64,000 bases of DNA, taken from contig JAFFSR010000351.1 of the NCBI GenBank assembly GCA_017163975.1, forward strand, positions 558,001 through 622,000, in the 5' to 3' direction. Both the position numbers and the translations under genes were made by a program. The first letter of the stretch is position 1. Each line of letters begins with the position of its first letter. The notes beneath the pieces were generated by a model. The model made no database searches. It was not told where the DNA came from and was given only the letters and a program-made list of their open reading frames with translations. Positions 48,347 to 57,547 of the stretch are shown piece by piece. The DNA comes from Anastatus disparis. Taxonomy: Eukaryota > Arthropoda > Insecta > Hymenoptera > Eupelmidae.

Positions 48347-48819
48347 TATCTATCTATCTTTAGGGTTTAACCACCTACAGCCTATTTGGCCTACTAAGTG
48401 ACACCTCGACCACCTTTGTGTTCCGGTGTTTTCGCGATCGAAACCATACCTCAATTTTCCCTAACATCGGTAGGTGGTGCTCGATCGTGCAGGCCTACTT
48501 AGGCAGGGAGCATCGCTTAACCCATGCTTTTTAGCGCATCGGGAGCTCAACACTTACCCGGCAGAACAGTCCGGCTCAACTATAATAGTGGAACAGTCGC
48601 GTTCTGCCTTACCAGCCCTCGAGTGACTTTCATCGGTTTTTGTTAAAACCGAAAAAAATCTCTCGGGGATGGTCCACCGCGGTGTCAGTGAGCTCGGGAC
48701 ATCCTCCACTTTCAATATTTAAATTAAAAAATGAAGAAAAAATCCCGGCCTCACCGGGATTCGAACCCCGGCCCTCTGCGTGAGAGTCGGATGCTCTAGC
48801 CCCTTAGCCACCGCGGCTC
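48347..48819 (-). mobile_element. tRNA-derived SINE, full length
   Basis: A 16 bp TSD, TTTCCACTTCTTATTC, flanks it (48331-48346, 48820-48835). On the minus strand a tRNA-like head starts GAGCCGCGGTGGCTAAGGGG (box A) with GGTTCGAATCCC (box B). A TTTTTT follows the head, then a ~370 bp body and a GATAGATAGATAG-like tail. The head no longer folds into a good cloverleaf (mismatches in the acceptor, anticodon and T stems), so it is a SINE promoter and not a tRNA gene. Confidence 0.85.
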
Positions 48820-50514
48820 TTTCCACTTCTTATTCAAATATAAGAAATAATTGAAAAATTTTTAATAATAATAGTATTAAAAAACATAGAATTCAATCAG
48901 GTATTAAACTTTAAATTTAGAATAATAATAATAAAAAAAATTTCTGTTCTATATTATTGTAAGACATGTTACAATAATATTTAAATGAAAAATATCAAGT
49001 TATAATAATTATTCTAATAAACATACTTAAACAAAGATTTAAAAGAGATAAATATTAATTGGCAAATTGTTATATAACAATAATATAATAACAAATTGTA
49101 CAAATAATAAAATGACTTTTAAAACTTTGTTTAAATATGTAATACTGATGGTGGAAGATGGATTGTAAATAGAGTCTATGGTATAAGGAGGAAGGAATAT
49201 AGACTCTCATGGTTGTGTAGGGCTACAGGCGAAGGGAACCATGGTTTTATTTTAAATAATTGTATAAAAAAAGGAATAATTTTAATTAATTTTAACATGC
49301 CTTAAAATAACTTAAAATTATTATTATTGGTTTTATATAATTATTTAAAATAAAACAAAAAAAAAAAACCAACGCGCCGTAATACCATACATTTTTTACT
49401 ATTTAATTTATATTATAAATTATTAATTGTAAGGTATTATTGACAGTACCTCTTCGGGTGGTGTGGAAATCTTTCTGAGCAAATATATAATTAATATTAA
49501 TTTGGCACGACCGCTATACGGAAGTGCCTTATATTTTCGACATCGCGAAAAATGTAACCCTTTAAAATATGTTTTTTCATGATAAAAAACTTATTTTTAT
49601 AGCAAAATATGACTATTACGAGGCTTCCTTAAAATGTATGTATGGATGTATGTGTGTGAGAAATCAAGTTTATGAATTTTCTCGACGAGTTTTTATCCGA
49701 TCTGAATTATTCAAACGGAAAATTGTTCCAAATAATAACACAAGTAAACGTTCCTATTTTGAAAAAAATCGTTGGAAGCGTTTTTAAATAGGCGCCTTTT
49801 AAATGGTCAAAAAAATGGATTTTTGGTAATAACTTGAAAAATACGATTTTTTTTCAAAAAGTATATTTTATAAAAGTTATAGAATATAAAAAAATTAATC
49901 TTTTTTATATTATACATTTTTCTCTAAAGTTAATATTTTTCAAATTGTTCATGAAAAATTTTGAAATTAAAGGCTTTTTAATGATAATTTGATAAATATT
50001 ATTTAAAAAAATATATATGATATTAAAAAGATGCATCTTATTTTTTTCAATAAATTTTATTTAATATACTTTTTTTCAAAATTCGTTTTTTTCAAGTTAT
50101 CACCAAAAAATCATTTTTTTAACCTCTAAAGGGATAACTGTTTTAAAACCGCTCGAACGATTTTTTTTTAAACTGCCAATATTTATTTGTATTATTGTTT
50201 TAAATCATCCTCCGCCGGAATGATTCAGATCAAATAAAAACTTAATACAAAACTTTACTTTTAAGCTACTGAACTATTTTTTTTCTTATAACTTTTGATA
50301 GATTATCCTATCCAAAACTTTAAAAAGTATACATTAATGAAAATATGTCTTTTTCACATAACATAAATTTTTTCGAAATCAATCAACTTAATTCACAAGA
50401 AAAATTAAAATAATTATAAATTTGTTTTTTCAAATAAATACAATAAATTCAAACCTCCTGTTGAAAGACGCGGTAAAAAATACAATGAAAAAAAGAAATA
50501 AGATTAACTTTTAA

Positions 50515-50903
50515 GAGAAGGCCGTATAGTTCTGTCCTTGTCTAATCTAAATTTTCGTTATTATAACTAAATTAAATATTTTTATACAAAAGTAAAGGCA
50601 GAGCCCAATAGATTTAAGAATAAGCAGACGATTCTATTCTATGAAAAAATATAAAATTTTCATTAGTTTTCGAGTGAAGTCTGAAACGGAAAAAGAGTTA
50701 AATTTGATTGAAGTGTTCAACTCTTTTTCCGTTTCAGACTTCACTCGAAAACTAATGAAAATTTTATATTTTTTCATAGAATAGAATCGTCTGTTTATCC
50801 TTAAATCTATTGGGCTCTGCCCTTACTTTTGTATAAAAATATTTAGTTTACTAATTATAACGAAAATTTAGATTAGACAAGGACAGAACTATACGACCAC
50901 CTC
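50515..50903. mobile_element. Palindromic MITE, TTAA target
   Basis: GAGAAGGCCGTATAG is matched by CTATACGACCACCTC; arms are nearly perfect to the centre (AACTCTTTTTCCGTTTCAGA inverted). TTAA at 50511-50514 and 50904-50907. Same family as 11353-11736. Confidence 0.8.
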
Positions 50904-50959
50904 TTAAGGCTTTTGCGTTTGTAAATGATTTGTTTTAATATTTATTAAATATCAAATAG

Positions 50960-51138
50960 CGAGTGCGAAGCGCGAGCGTTTTCGGTCGTGCCTTATATGC
51001 AAGAAGCGGAGCTTTTTGCATGCCTTGCATCGCGAAGCGATGCAAGGCCCGAGGGCATTTCAGAGCTGAGCGAAGCGAAGCTCTGAAAGGACCAAGGTGC
51101 GAGCCACAGCGGCCCTTTGGGCCGCTGTGGCGAGCTAG
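50960..51138 (+). repeat. Three consecutive GC-rich hairpins
   Basis: CTTGCATCGC-GAA-GCGATGCAAG, then TTTCAGAGCT..AGCTCTGAAA, then CCACAGCGGCCC-TTT-GGGCCGCTGTGG. The last is the terminal hairpin of the Helentron-like element; the others may be remnants of earlier ends or regulatory structures. Confidence 0.75.
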
Positions 51139-51204
51139 TTTTATTAATAATTTTTGTCAGTACAAATTTCATTACTGACTGATATTTTCATTAGTGTAAA
51201 TATG

Positions 51205-51248
51205 GACGGGGATTGGCGAGCAGCGCGAGCAGGGGAGTACCCCCCTAG
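51205..51248 (+). mobile_element. Helitron 3' end
   Basis: GGGGATTGGCGAGCAGCGCG then AGCAGGGGAGTACCCCCCTAG followed by T. Same family as the 39163 end. Its mirror lies at 53244-53287 in the right arm. The 5' end of this copy was not found. Confidence 0.65.
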
Positions 51249-51891
51249 TATATATGTATGCGATTGTAATATAATACTTTTTGGAACAGATTTTTGCTTT
51301 TTTGATTTTATCGATATATTTTTAAATCCATTATTTAAATAAATATAATGATTTGTCCGCACTAAAGCTATGTTAATACAATAATTTTTTTAAAAACAAA
51401 AATTCAGTTGTGCTTGTTATTTTTTTATAAACTTTAAATGAAAATTAGATATCAAGCTCGATAAACCAAACCTCAAAATACTATATATCGAAAGTTTTAA
51501 AGTTTTCTTATAACTTTTTTCATATAGTCTTTTGGTGAATTTTTGGACTTGTCCGCACTCGGGATCAATATTACAAATTTTCTTAATGTAGCAAAAGAAC
51601 TTGATTAGACGCAAAATTTATTCATAAACTTCAAATGAATATATTATTAAGAGGGGGTGAACTCCGACATGCCGTGATCCGACGACAGCGATTCAAGCAG
51701 TGATACATATGTATGTATCACGCGTATCGATGCGCGCGCAGACTTTTTATTCTCTTGCTCACAACTATCATTGCCATACATACATATGAATGCGCGTTCG
51801 AACCGCTCCACCGTTAACGCACACATCTACTCTCTAAATATAATCCAGTGGAATCCCATCCAAATAGCATGAAATATTTATAAAATATTTC

Positions 51892-52240
51892 ATGTAACAT
51901 TTATGAAATATTGCTATGTCCGGGACAAAAAATCTTCCTAAAATATTTCATGGATTATTTATAATTATTTATAAATCTTACATGGAACATTTCATAAATA
52001 ATTCATATAATATTTCATAAAAGAATTGATAAAGATTTCAGAAATATTCTTAATTGATTATAAATCTTTTATGAAATATTTCAAGAAATGTTTTAGAAGG
52101 ATTTCAAAAATATTTCACGGAAGATTTATAAATAATTATAAATCTTTCATGAAATATTTCAGGAAATGTTTTATAAATATTTCAGAAATGTTTCATTTAA
52201 AATTTATAAATAATTATAAACTTTCAATAAAATATTTTAG
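51892..52240. repeat. Palindrome core of AAATATTTCATG words
   Basis: Short, imperfect, self-complementary repeats such as TTTCATAAATAATTCATA and GAAATATTTCA on both strands. Confidence 0.7.
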
Positions 52241-52404
52241 AAATATTTCATGCTATTTGGATGGGATTCCACTGGATTATATTTAGAGAGTAGATGTGTG
52301 CGTTAACGATGGAGCGATTCAAGCGCGCAATCATATATATGTATGGCAATGATAGTTGTGAGCAAGAGAATAAAAAGTCTGCGCGCGCATCGATACGCGT
52401 GATA

Positions 52405-52772
52405 CCCTACTAAAAAATCTCAGGTGAGAAATCACCTGATTTCTCAGGTGATGAATCATGCCAAAATCTCATGTGATAATTTTTTTGGTTTTTACACGTT
52501 TCAAAACATGCGTAGTCAATTGCAAACTATTTTTGAAAATTTTTCAAAAATTGAACTTGGAAAATTTTTTGTAAAATAAGTCAAAATTTTTTCTAAAACC
52601 AAATGTTTAAAAAATTTTCTGAGTTCAAATTTTTTTTAAATTTTCAAAAATAGTTCGCAATTGACTAAGTATGCTTTGAGTGTAAAAACCAAAAAAATTG
52701 TCACATGAGATTTTGGCATGAATTATCACCTGAGAAATCAGGTGATTTCTCACCTAAGATTTTTTAGTAGAG
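52405..52772. mobile_element. 368 bp foldback MITE, TA target
   Basis: CCCTACTAAAAAATCTCAGG is matched inverted by CCTAAGATTTTTTAGTAGAG; GAAATCACCTGATTTCTCAG and the CCAAAATCTCATGTGA segments pair further in. TA at 52403-52404 and 52773-52774; the left arm shows the empty site at 51716-51717. Confidence 0.8.
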
Positions 52773-54034
52773 TACATACATATGTATCACTGCTTGAATC
52801 GCTGTCGTCGGATCACGGCATGTCGGAGTTCACCCCCTCTTAATAATATATTCATTTGAAGTTTATGAATAAATTTTGCGTCTAATCAAGTTCTTTTGCT
52901 ACATTAAGAAAATTTGTAATATTAATCCCAAGTGCGGACAAGTCCAAAAATTCATCAAAAGACTGTATGAAAAAAGTTATAAGAAAACTTCAAAACTTTC
53001 GATATATAGTATTTTGAGGTTAGGTTTATCGAGCTTGATATCTAATTTTCATTTGAAGTTTATAAAAAAATAACAAGCACAACTGAATTTTTGTTTTTAA
53101 AAAAATTATTGTATTAACATATAGCTTTAGTGCGGACAAATCATTATATTTATTTAAATAATGGATTTAAAAATATATCGATAAAATCAAAAAAGCAAAA
53201 ATCTGTTCCAAAAAGTATTATATTACAATCGCATACATATATACTAGGAGGGTACCCCCCTGCTCGCGCTGCTCGCCAACCCCCGTCCATATTTACACTA
53301 ATGAAAATATCAGTCAGTAATGAAATTTGTACTGACAAAAATTATTAATAAAATTAATATTAATTATATATTTGCTCAGACAGATTTCCACACCACCCGA
53401 AGAGGTACTGTCAATAATACCTCACAATTAATAATTTATAATATTAATTAAATAGTAAAGAATGTATGGTATTACAGCGCGTTGGTTTTTTTTTTTGTTT
53501 TATTTTAAATAATTATATAAAACCAATAATAATAATTTTAAGTTATTTTAAGGCATGTTAAAATTAATTAAAATTATTCCTTTTTTTTATACAATTATTT
53601 AAAATAAAACCATGGTTCCCTTCGCCTGTAGCCCTACACAACCATGAGAGTCTATATTCCTTCCTCCTTATACCATAGACTCTATTTACAATCCATCTTC
53701 CACCATCAGTATTACATATTTAAACAAAGTTTTAAAAGTCATTTTATTATTTGTACAATTTGTTATTATATTATTGTTATATAACAATTTGCCAATTAAT
53801 ATTTATCTCTTTTAAATCTTTGTTTAAGTATGTTTATTAGAATAATTATTATAACTTGATATTTTTCATTTAAATATTATTGTAACATGTCTTACAATAA
53901 TATAGAACAGAAATTTTTTTTATTATTATTATTCTAAATTTAAAGTTTAATACCTGATTGAATTCTATGTTTTTTAATACTATTATTATTAAAAATTTTT
54001 CAATTATTTCTTATATTTGAATAAGAAGTGGAAA

Positions 54035-54183
54035 GAGCCGCGGTGGCTAAGGGGCTAGAGCATCCGACTCTCACGCAGAGGGCCGGGGTTCGAATCCCGG
54101 TGAGGCCGGGATTTTTTCTTCATTTTTTAATTTAAATATTGAAAGTGGAGGATGTCCCGAGCTCACTGACACCGCGGTGGACC
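54035..54183 (+). mobile_element. Truncated second copy of the SINE head
   Basis: The same box A and box B as the SINE at 48347-48819, preceded by the same flank (GAATAAGAAGTGGAAA). It is cut at GGTGGACC where the Polinton sequence starts. Confidence 0.85.
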
Positions 54184-54622
54184 CATCATAAATTTTATCT
54201 AAATCCTCGGTTTGATTTTTCATGAGTTTGAGAATATACTTGTTATTATCCGTTCCGCTATTTTCATCATCACTGAGAGCTGATTCAAATTCTGTATCCG
54301 TTTGTGGTCGAACAGTTTCATTCAAAGATGCTTCATCGGACTCTTAAGATTTCTCTGCAATGCTATCATTATTTACACTCATGACATCAGTAGCTTGTTC
54401 CTTGGTTTCGATATTTCGAGATTTTTTAGATGTCTCAACAAGTTTTTGTAAAGGATCGACTATTGGTTTGAAAGTTTCTCCAATTGCTTTCTCGAAATTA
54501 TCCTTTCCATATTTCAATAGATTGTATTTACGCTTAACTGCATTTCTTGCTTTGATAAGTTGATGTAGTATACCTTTTCTTCGGCGAATATCGGCCATGT
54601 TGTCGATTCGACGTTCGATCAT
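54184..54622 (-). pseudogene. Polinton conserved protein of unknown function, cut at its 3' end
   Basis: From the ATG at 54622 the frame begins MIERRIDNMADIRRRKG and is basic and predicted helical (KARNAVKRKYNLLKYGKDN). An in-frame stop near 54341-54343 interrupts it. The same frame then continues with an acidic stretch (SALSDDENSGTDNN) up to the border with the SINE at 54183, where the rest is missing. The start phrase is familiar from many arthropod Polintons; its function is unknown. A TATA box (54661-54654) and TCATTC initiator (A at 54627) leave a leader of only about 5 nt. Confidence 0.65.
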
Positions 54623-54639
54623 GGAATGATATGATTGAA

Positions 54640-55344
54640 CTAGGAGTGTGCTATATTTATAGCAAAACAGTCGAAGCCCTTTCTATACCTGCCAGCATTG
54701 ATTGAACTATCTTTTTCAATCATCAAGAAACCATACTTATCATCTGTCCAACATCGTGAACATAGACTTTTGAATTGAGCATGAGACATGTCTGAATTTA
54801 CGTGATCATCGTACAAATGTCTTAGGTTAACATCATCTTGACGGAAAATTATCAATAGGTTCACATTGTCTCTCACAAGATGTTTTGGTATATGAGCATA
54901 AGATTGACAGAGATAGAAACAATCAACATTCTTGTGTCTCCCCATGCAGAAAAATGCTCAAACATTATCCTGTTTCTCGCAAGCTATATCATCGAATACT
55001 ATTATGGAATTAGGTAAGGCATCGTCAGGTGATACTACTGATTCGTATTCGCTGAATGGAAAATATTGTATACCGTCTATCGGTTCGAGGAGTTCCTTCA
55101 AATACTTATACTTTGGTTGATTTGGAGACTTCAAATAGACATATACGTTCTCGAATCTTATTCCATTAGGATGTGTAATCATTGCGAGTAGGCTATTAGT
55201 TTTACCGCAGTTAGATGGTCCACAAAATATGGCTCGAATACTATCCGGAAGTAAGTCTCCGTGCCTCTTCGTCTTTTTTTCCTGCTCGACTATCGTGTCA
55301 AAATTTACGATTGGAAGTTTAACCGGATGTTCTTTGAAATTCAT
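54640..55344 (-). pseudogene. Polinton FtsK/HerA-type (A32-like) packaging ATPase, one internal stop
   Basis: Pumps genome DNA into preformed capsids in related viruses. From the ATG at 55344: Walker A GPSNCGKT (residues 42-49), Walker B IIVFDD (114-119), then DVNLLIIFRQDD-like downstream region. A TGA interrupts the frame at 54955-54957 (after residue 128), and the frame stays open beyond it to 54640. Length is about 234 codons, normal for Polinton ATPases. It faces the PLA2 gene across a ~100 bp intergenic region with TATA boxes for both directions (TATATAAGG from 55405 for this gene). Confidence 0.85.
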
Positions 55345-55365
55345 GTTGATGCAATTAGATCTCAA

Positions 55366-55445
55366 ACAAGAGTGATCGATTTAGTATAAATAGAGGCCTT
55401 ATATACTCTCACAAGCATCAGTCTTCACTTAACCTTCATAGGGTG
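55366..55445. promoter_or_regulatory. Bidirectional core promoter between ATPase and PLA2 genes
   Basis: Rightward: TATAAATAG at 55385 and TCAGTC with A at 55420 (35 bp on). Leftward: TATATAAGG from 55405 and TCACT with A at 55373 (32 bp on). The two TATA boxes are only ~15 bp apart. Confidence 0.6.
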
Positions 55446-56252
55446 ATGATCGTACATTATCAACAACGACAACGTGGCCGAGGTTTTCTCAATAAAGTCA
55501 TCAACAGTCTTCCGTTCGAACTTCATATTCCAGGATATCAGTACTGCGGACCAGGTACAAAATTAGCTAAACGATTAGCTCGAGGTGATCCAGGAATCAA
55601 TCTTCTTGACAAGGCTTGTAAGGAGCACGATATAGCTTATTCGCAAAACCGCGAGGACATTGAAGCGAGAAACACTGCAGACAAAGTGTTGGCAGAGAAA
55701 GCTTGGCAGAGAGTAAAATCAAAGGACGCAACCATAGGAGAGAAAGCAGCTGCTTTTGCTGTTAGTAAAGCAATGAAGTTAAAGTCTACATTCGGTATGG
55801 GTATGAGAAAGAAGAAGGAAGCAGCCATTACATTTAATAATTTAGTAAAAGCTGCCTCAAAATCGATAGTTCCCAGCAATTGTGCTCGTAAAGTTATTTT
55901 ATCAGCATTGAAAGGTGCACGTAGTGCCGTTAAAGCAGCAGGTGGCAAAGAAAACGTTAAGATTCCACGCAAACTACCGATCCCAAAGGAAGTTGGAGGA
56001 TTTTTACCATTTCTCATACCGTTATTTGCCGGTTTGAGTGCAGTTGGTGGTATTGCAGGTGGCGCTGCTGGAATAGCTAAGGCAGTTAACAATTCTAAAT
56101 CTGCCAATTCACAATTGGAGGGGATTAAGAGACATAATAAGAAAATGGAAGAAATAGCTCTCGGTAAAGGGGTTTATTTACAGCCAAGTAAGAGTGGACT
56201 CGGGATTCGTCTAAAACCTTACCATGGCAAAGGTTTAAAAAAAAAAGATTGA
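55446..56252 (+). CDS. Polinton protein with parvovirus-type PLA2 domain
   Basis: 268 residues from the ATG at 55446 (a GTG lies just before). The N-terminal domain has the calcium loop YCGPG (33-37) and the catalytic HD pair (61-62, in CKEHDIAY), the signature of phospholipase A2-like domains of parvovirus VP1 and Polintons, thought to act on host membranes during particle entry. A middle Ala/Lys-rich helical region follows, then a hydrophobic Gly/Ala-rich segment (about 178-211, FLPFLIPLFAGLSAVGG) that may insert in membranes. The end is basic (GLKKKD). The frame is intact. Own TATA and initiator; 26 nt leader. Confidence 0.85.
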   Translation: MIVHYQQRQRGRGFLNKVINSLPFELHIPGYQYCGPGTKLAKRLARGDPGINLLDKACKEHDIAYSQNREDIEARNTADKVLAEKAWQRVKSKDATIGEKAAAFAVSKAMKLKSTFGMGMRKKKEAAITFNNLVKAASKSIVPSNCARKVILSALKGARSAVKAAGGKENVKIPRKLPIPKEVGGFLPFLIPLFAGLSAVGGIAGGAAGIAKAVNNSKSANSQLEGIKRHNKKMEEIALGKGVYLQPSKSGLGIRLKPYHGKGLKKKD

Positions 56253-56625
56253 CGAAGTAAGATTACCTGAGAGAGCTCTCACTGACGCTGATATCATCAA
56301 GTATGCCAAAATTTTGAAAATTCCAAACTTCCGAGGAGTTTTTATGCGAAATGCATTACCAAATAGTGGTCCTCGTTATCGTGAATCGGCCATCGTTAAT
56401 CTTAATGATGCAGATGGACCAGGAACTCATTGGGTAGCTTATCGAAAACAAGGAAATAGCGTAGTCTATTTCGATAGTTTTGGAGATCTTCAGCCACCTT
56501 TAGATTTGATATTGTACTTGGGTGTTGATGAAATCAAGTACAACCCTCAAAGATACCAAGAATTCAATACATTTAATTGTGGTCATCTTTGTCTAAAGTT
56601 CTTGTGCAGAACTCTTAGTATATAA
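56224..56625 (+). pseudogene. Polinton cysteine protease (adenain/Ulp1-like), start region broken
   Basis: Processes structural proteins during maturation in related viruses. The triad is visible: His in GTHWVAY, Asp in YFDSFGDL, Cys in FNCGHLCLKF. A plausible ATG at 56224 overlaps the end of the PLA2 gene, but a TAA stands at 56236-56238, in a run of ten A. After it the frame is open through DEVRLPERALTDADIIKYAK to the TAA at 56623-56625. The next in-frame ATG (56344) would lose the conserved start. No TATA box precedes it, unlike its neighbours, so it may be translated from the PLA2 transcript. Either a decayed start or a +1 shift in the A run would explain this. Confidence 0.75.
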
Positions 56626-56672
56626 AGCAAGAAGCATGCGAATATCGACTTATTATAAGTTTAACAGTCATC

Positions 56673-57359
56673 ATGGAAGATTCATTGACGTTAAGTTTTT
56701 CGGATACATCATCTATACTCGAAGCACAATATTTTCCGCCTATTGAACTTTCTTCCGATAAAAATTATGTTCTTGGTTTAGTTGCTTTCATGACCTTCAA
56801 TTCAATACCTAACATTGATGAGGGTAGCAATCTATTCCATGTTGGTAAAGAAGAAATTACTTTACCGACAGGTAGTTACGAGATCGAAGACATAGAGAAT
56901 TATCTTAGCGAGACATTGACACACAAGAATATCTCAATCAGTATAAAGCCTAACAATAATACTCTTCGTAGCGAAATAAAGTGCAATCAACCGATTGATT
57001 TTCGACTAAAAAATTCTATAGGATCTTTATTGGGGTTCGCTAAACGTCTTCTCGAAGCAGACGTCACTCACAGTTCGGATTTACCAGTAGCCATCTTGAA
57101 GGTCAACGCTCTACGAATAGAGTGTGACATCACCTGCGGTGGGTATATAAACGGTCAGCGAGTGCATACGATATACGAGTTCTTCCCAGCAGTACCGCCA
57201 GGATATAAGATCATCGAAGTTCCTTCACCGGTCATTTACCTTCCGATCGTCGTCAAGAGCATAGATCACATTCAAGTGCGCATAGTCGATCAAGACGGAC
57301 AACTTGTTAATTTTCGAGGAGAAATTATTAGCATCAGATTACATCTTAAACAAGCGTAA
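56673..57359 (+). CDS. Polinton minor capsid (penton-like) protein
   Basis: 228 residues, intact. In Polintons and adintoviruses the gene between protease and major capsid encodes the single jelly-roll penton protein that fills capsid vertices. I see no catalytic motif; beta-rich composition, ending LHLKQA. The assignment rests on position, length and a familiar N-terminus (MEDSLTLSFSDTSSILEAQY). A TATATAAAG box (56619-56627) lies about 33 bp before a TTATT site, leader about 20 nt. Confidence 0.75.
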   Translation: MEDSLTLSFSDTSSILEAQYFPPIELSSDKNYVLGLVAFMTFNSIPNIDEGSNLFHVGKEEITLPTGSYEIEDIENYLSETLTHKNISISIKPNNNTLRSEIKCNQPIDFRLKNSIGSLLGFAKRLLEADVTHSSDLPVAILKVNALRIECDITCGGYINGQRVHTIYEFFPAVPPGYKIIEVPSPVIYLPIVVKSIDHIQVRIVDQDGQLVNFRGEIISIRLHLKQA

Positions 57360-57517
57360 TGGGCATTGTATTTAATTCCAAAGTTGGAAAAGGCTATAAA
57401 AGCAGATCAAGATGGAAATCAACCATCAGTCAGCCAAGAGCAGACGAAGCGTTAACACGGCAAAACATACAGTTTCTAAGGAGTCTCGGCCTTCGCGTCG
57501 TCCCTGGTGGAAAATAA
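57359..57517 (+). CDS. Small Polinton ORF, 52 residues
   Basis: The ATG overlaps the stop of the minor capsid gene (TAATG), so it could be translated by termination-reinitiation. Basic start (KGYKSRSRWK), then a part reading LTRQNIQFLRSLGLRVVPGG; a similar LT.xN..FL.SLG phrase is seen in other arthropod Polintons just before the major capsid gene, as far as I recall. The TATA box and initiator of the major capsid gene lie within it. Function unknown. Confidence 0.5.
   Translation: MGIVFNSKVGKGYKSRSRWKSTISQPRADEALTRQNIQFLRSLGLRVVPGGK
57395..57431 (+). promoter_or_regulatory. Core promoter of the major capsid gene
   Basis: TATAAAAGC at 57395 and TCAGTC with A at 57428, 33 bp on. Leader about 120 nt to the ATG at 57548. 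Confidence 0.6.
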
Positions 57518-57547
57518 CTTGTTTATTCTTTTGTTGTTTACAGAAAA

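Larger units (their letters stand above)
49504..51138 (+). mobile_element. Helentron-associated element (HINE-like)
   Basis: Begins GGCACGACCG after TTT and ends with a 12 bp hairpin CCACAGCGGCCC/GGGCCGCTGTGG, then CGAGCTAG and TTTT. The start is repeated inverted near the 3' end (CGGTCGTGCC at about 50982), the asymmetric arrangement known for Helentrons, which insert at T-T. The right arm of the palindrome keeps the empty site (AATTTTATTAATAAT), fixing both borders to within the shared T run. No ORF with a domain. A TTAA MITE (50515-50903) is nested inside. Confidence 0.75.
48671..54183. repeat. Giant palindrome, arms ~1.6 kb without later insertions
   Basis: Left arm 48671-51891 and right arm 52241-54183 are inverted copies. 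Leaving out a Helentron-like element in the left arm (49504-51138) and a MITE in the right arm (52405-52772), each arm is about 1.57-1.59 kb. The ~350 bp centre (51892-52240) is made of AAATATTTCATG-like words. Both arms contain the head of the same SINE with the same flank. The right copy of the SINE is cut at 54183, where the Polinton begins. The 51144-51600 ORFs and their mirror images are shadows. Confidence 0.9.

Noticed and set aside
48745..48819. tRNA gene on the minus strand
   Set aside because: Box A and box B are good, but acceptor, anticodon and T stems have mismatches and the sequence continues into a SINE body with TSD.
51144..53348. Mirror ORFs of 62-86 residues in the palindrome arms
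   Set aside because: They cross Helitron ends and intergenic AT-rich DNA; open frames are incidental.
48671..54183. The palindrome as an assembly artefact
   Set aside because: Arms differ at many bases and carry different later insertions with proper target sites, which an artificial mirror would not have. Long reads should still confirm it.
55637..56107. 156-residue minus-strand ORF within the PLA2 gene
   Set aside because: Shadow of the plus-strand gene, which has clear domain motifs.
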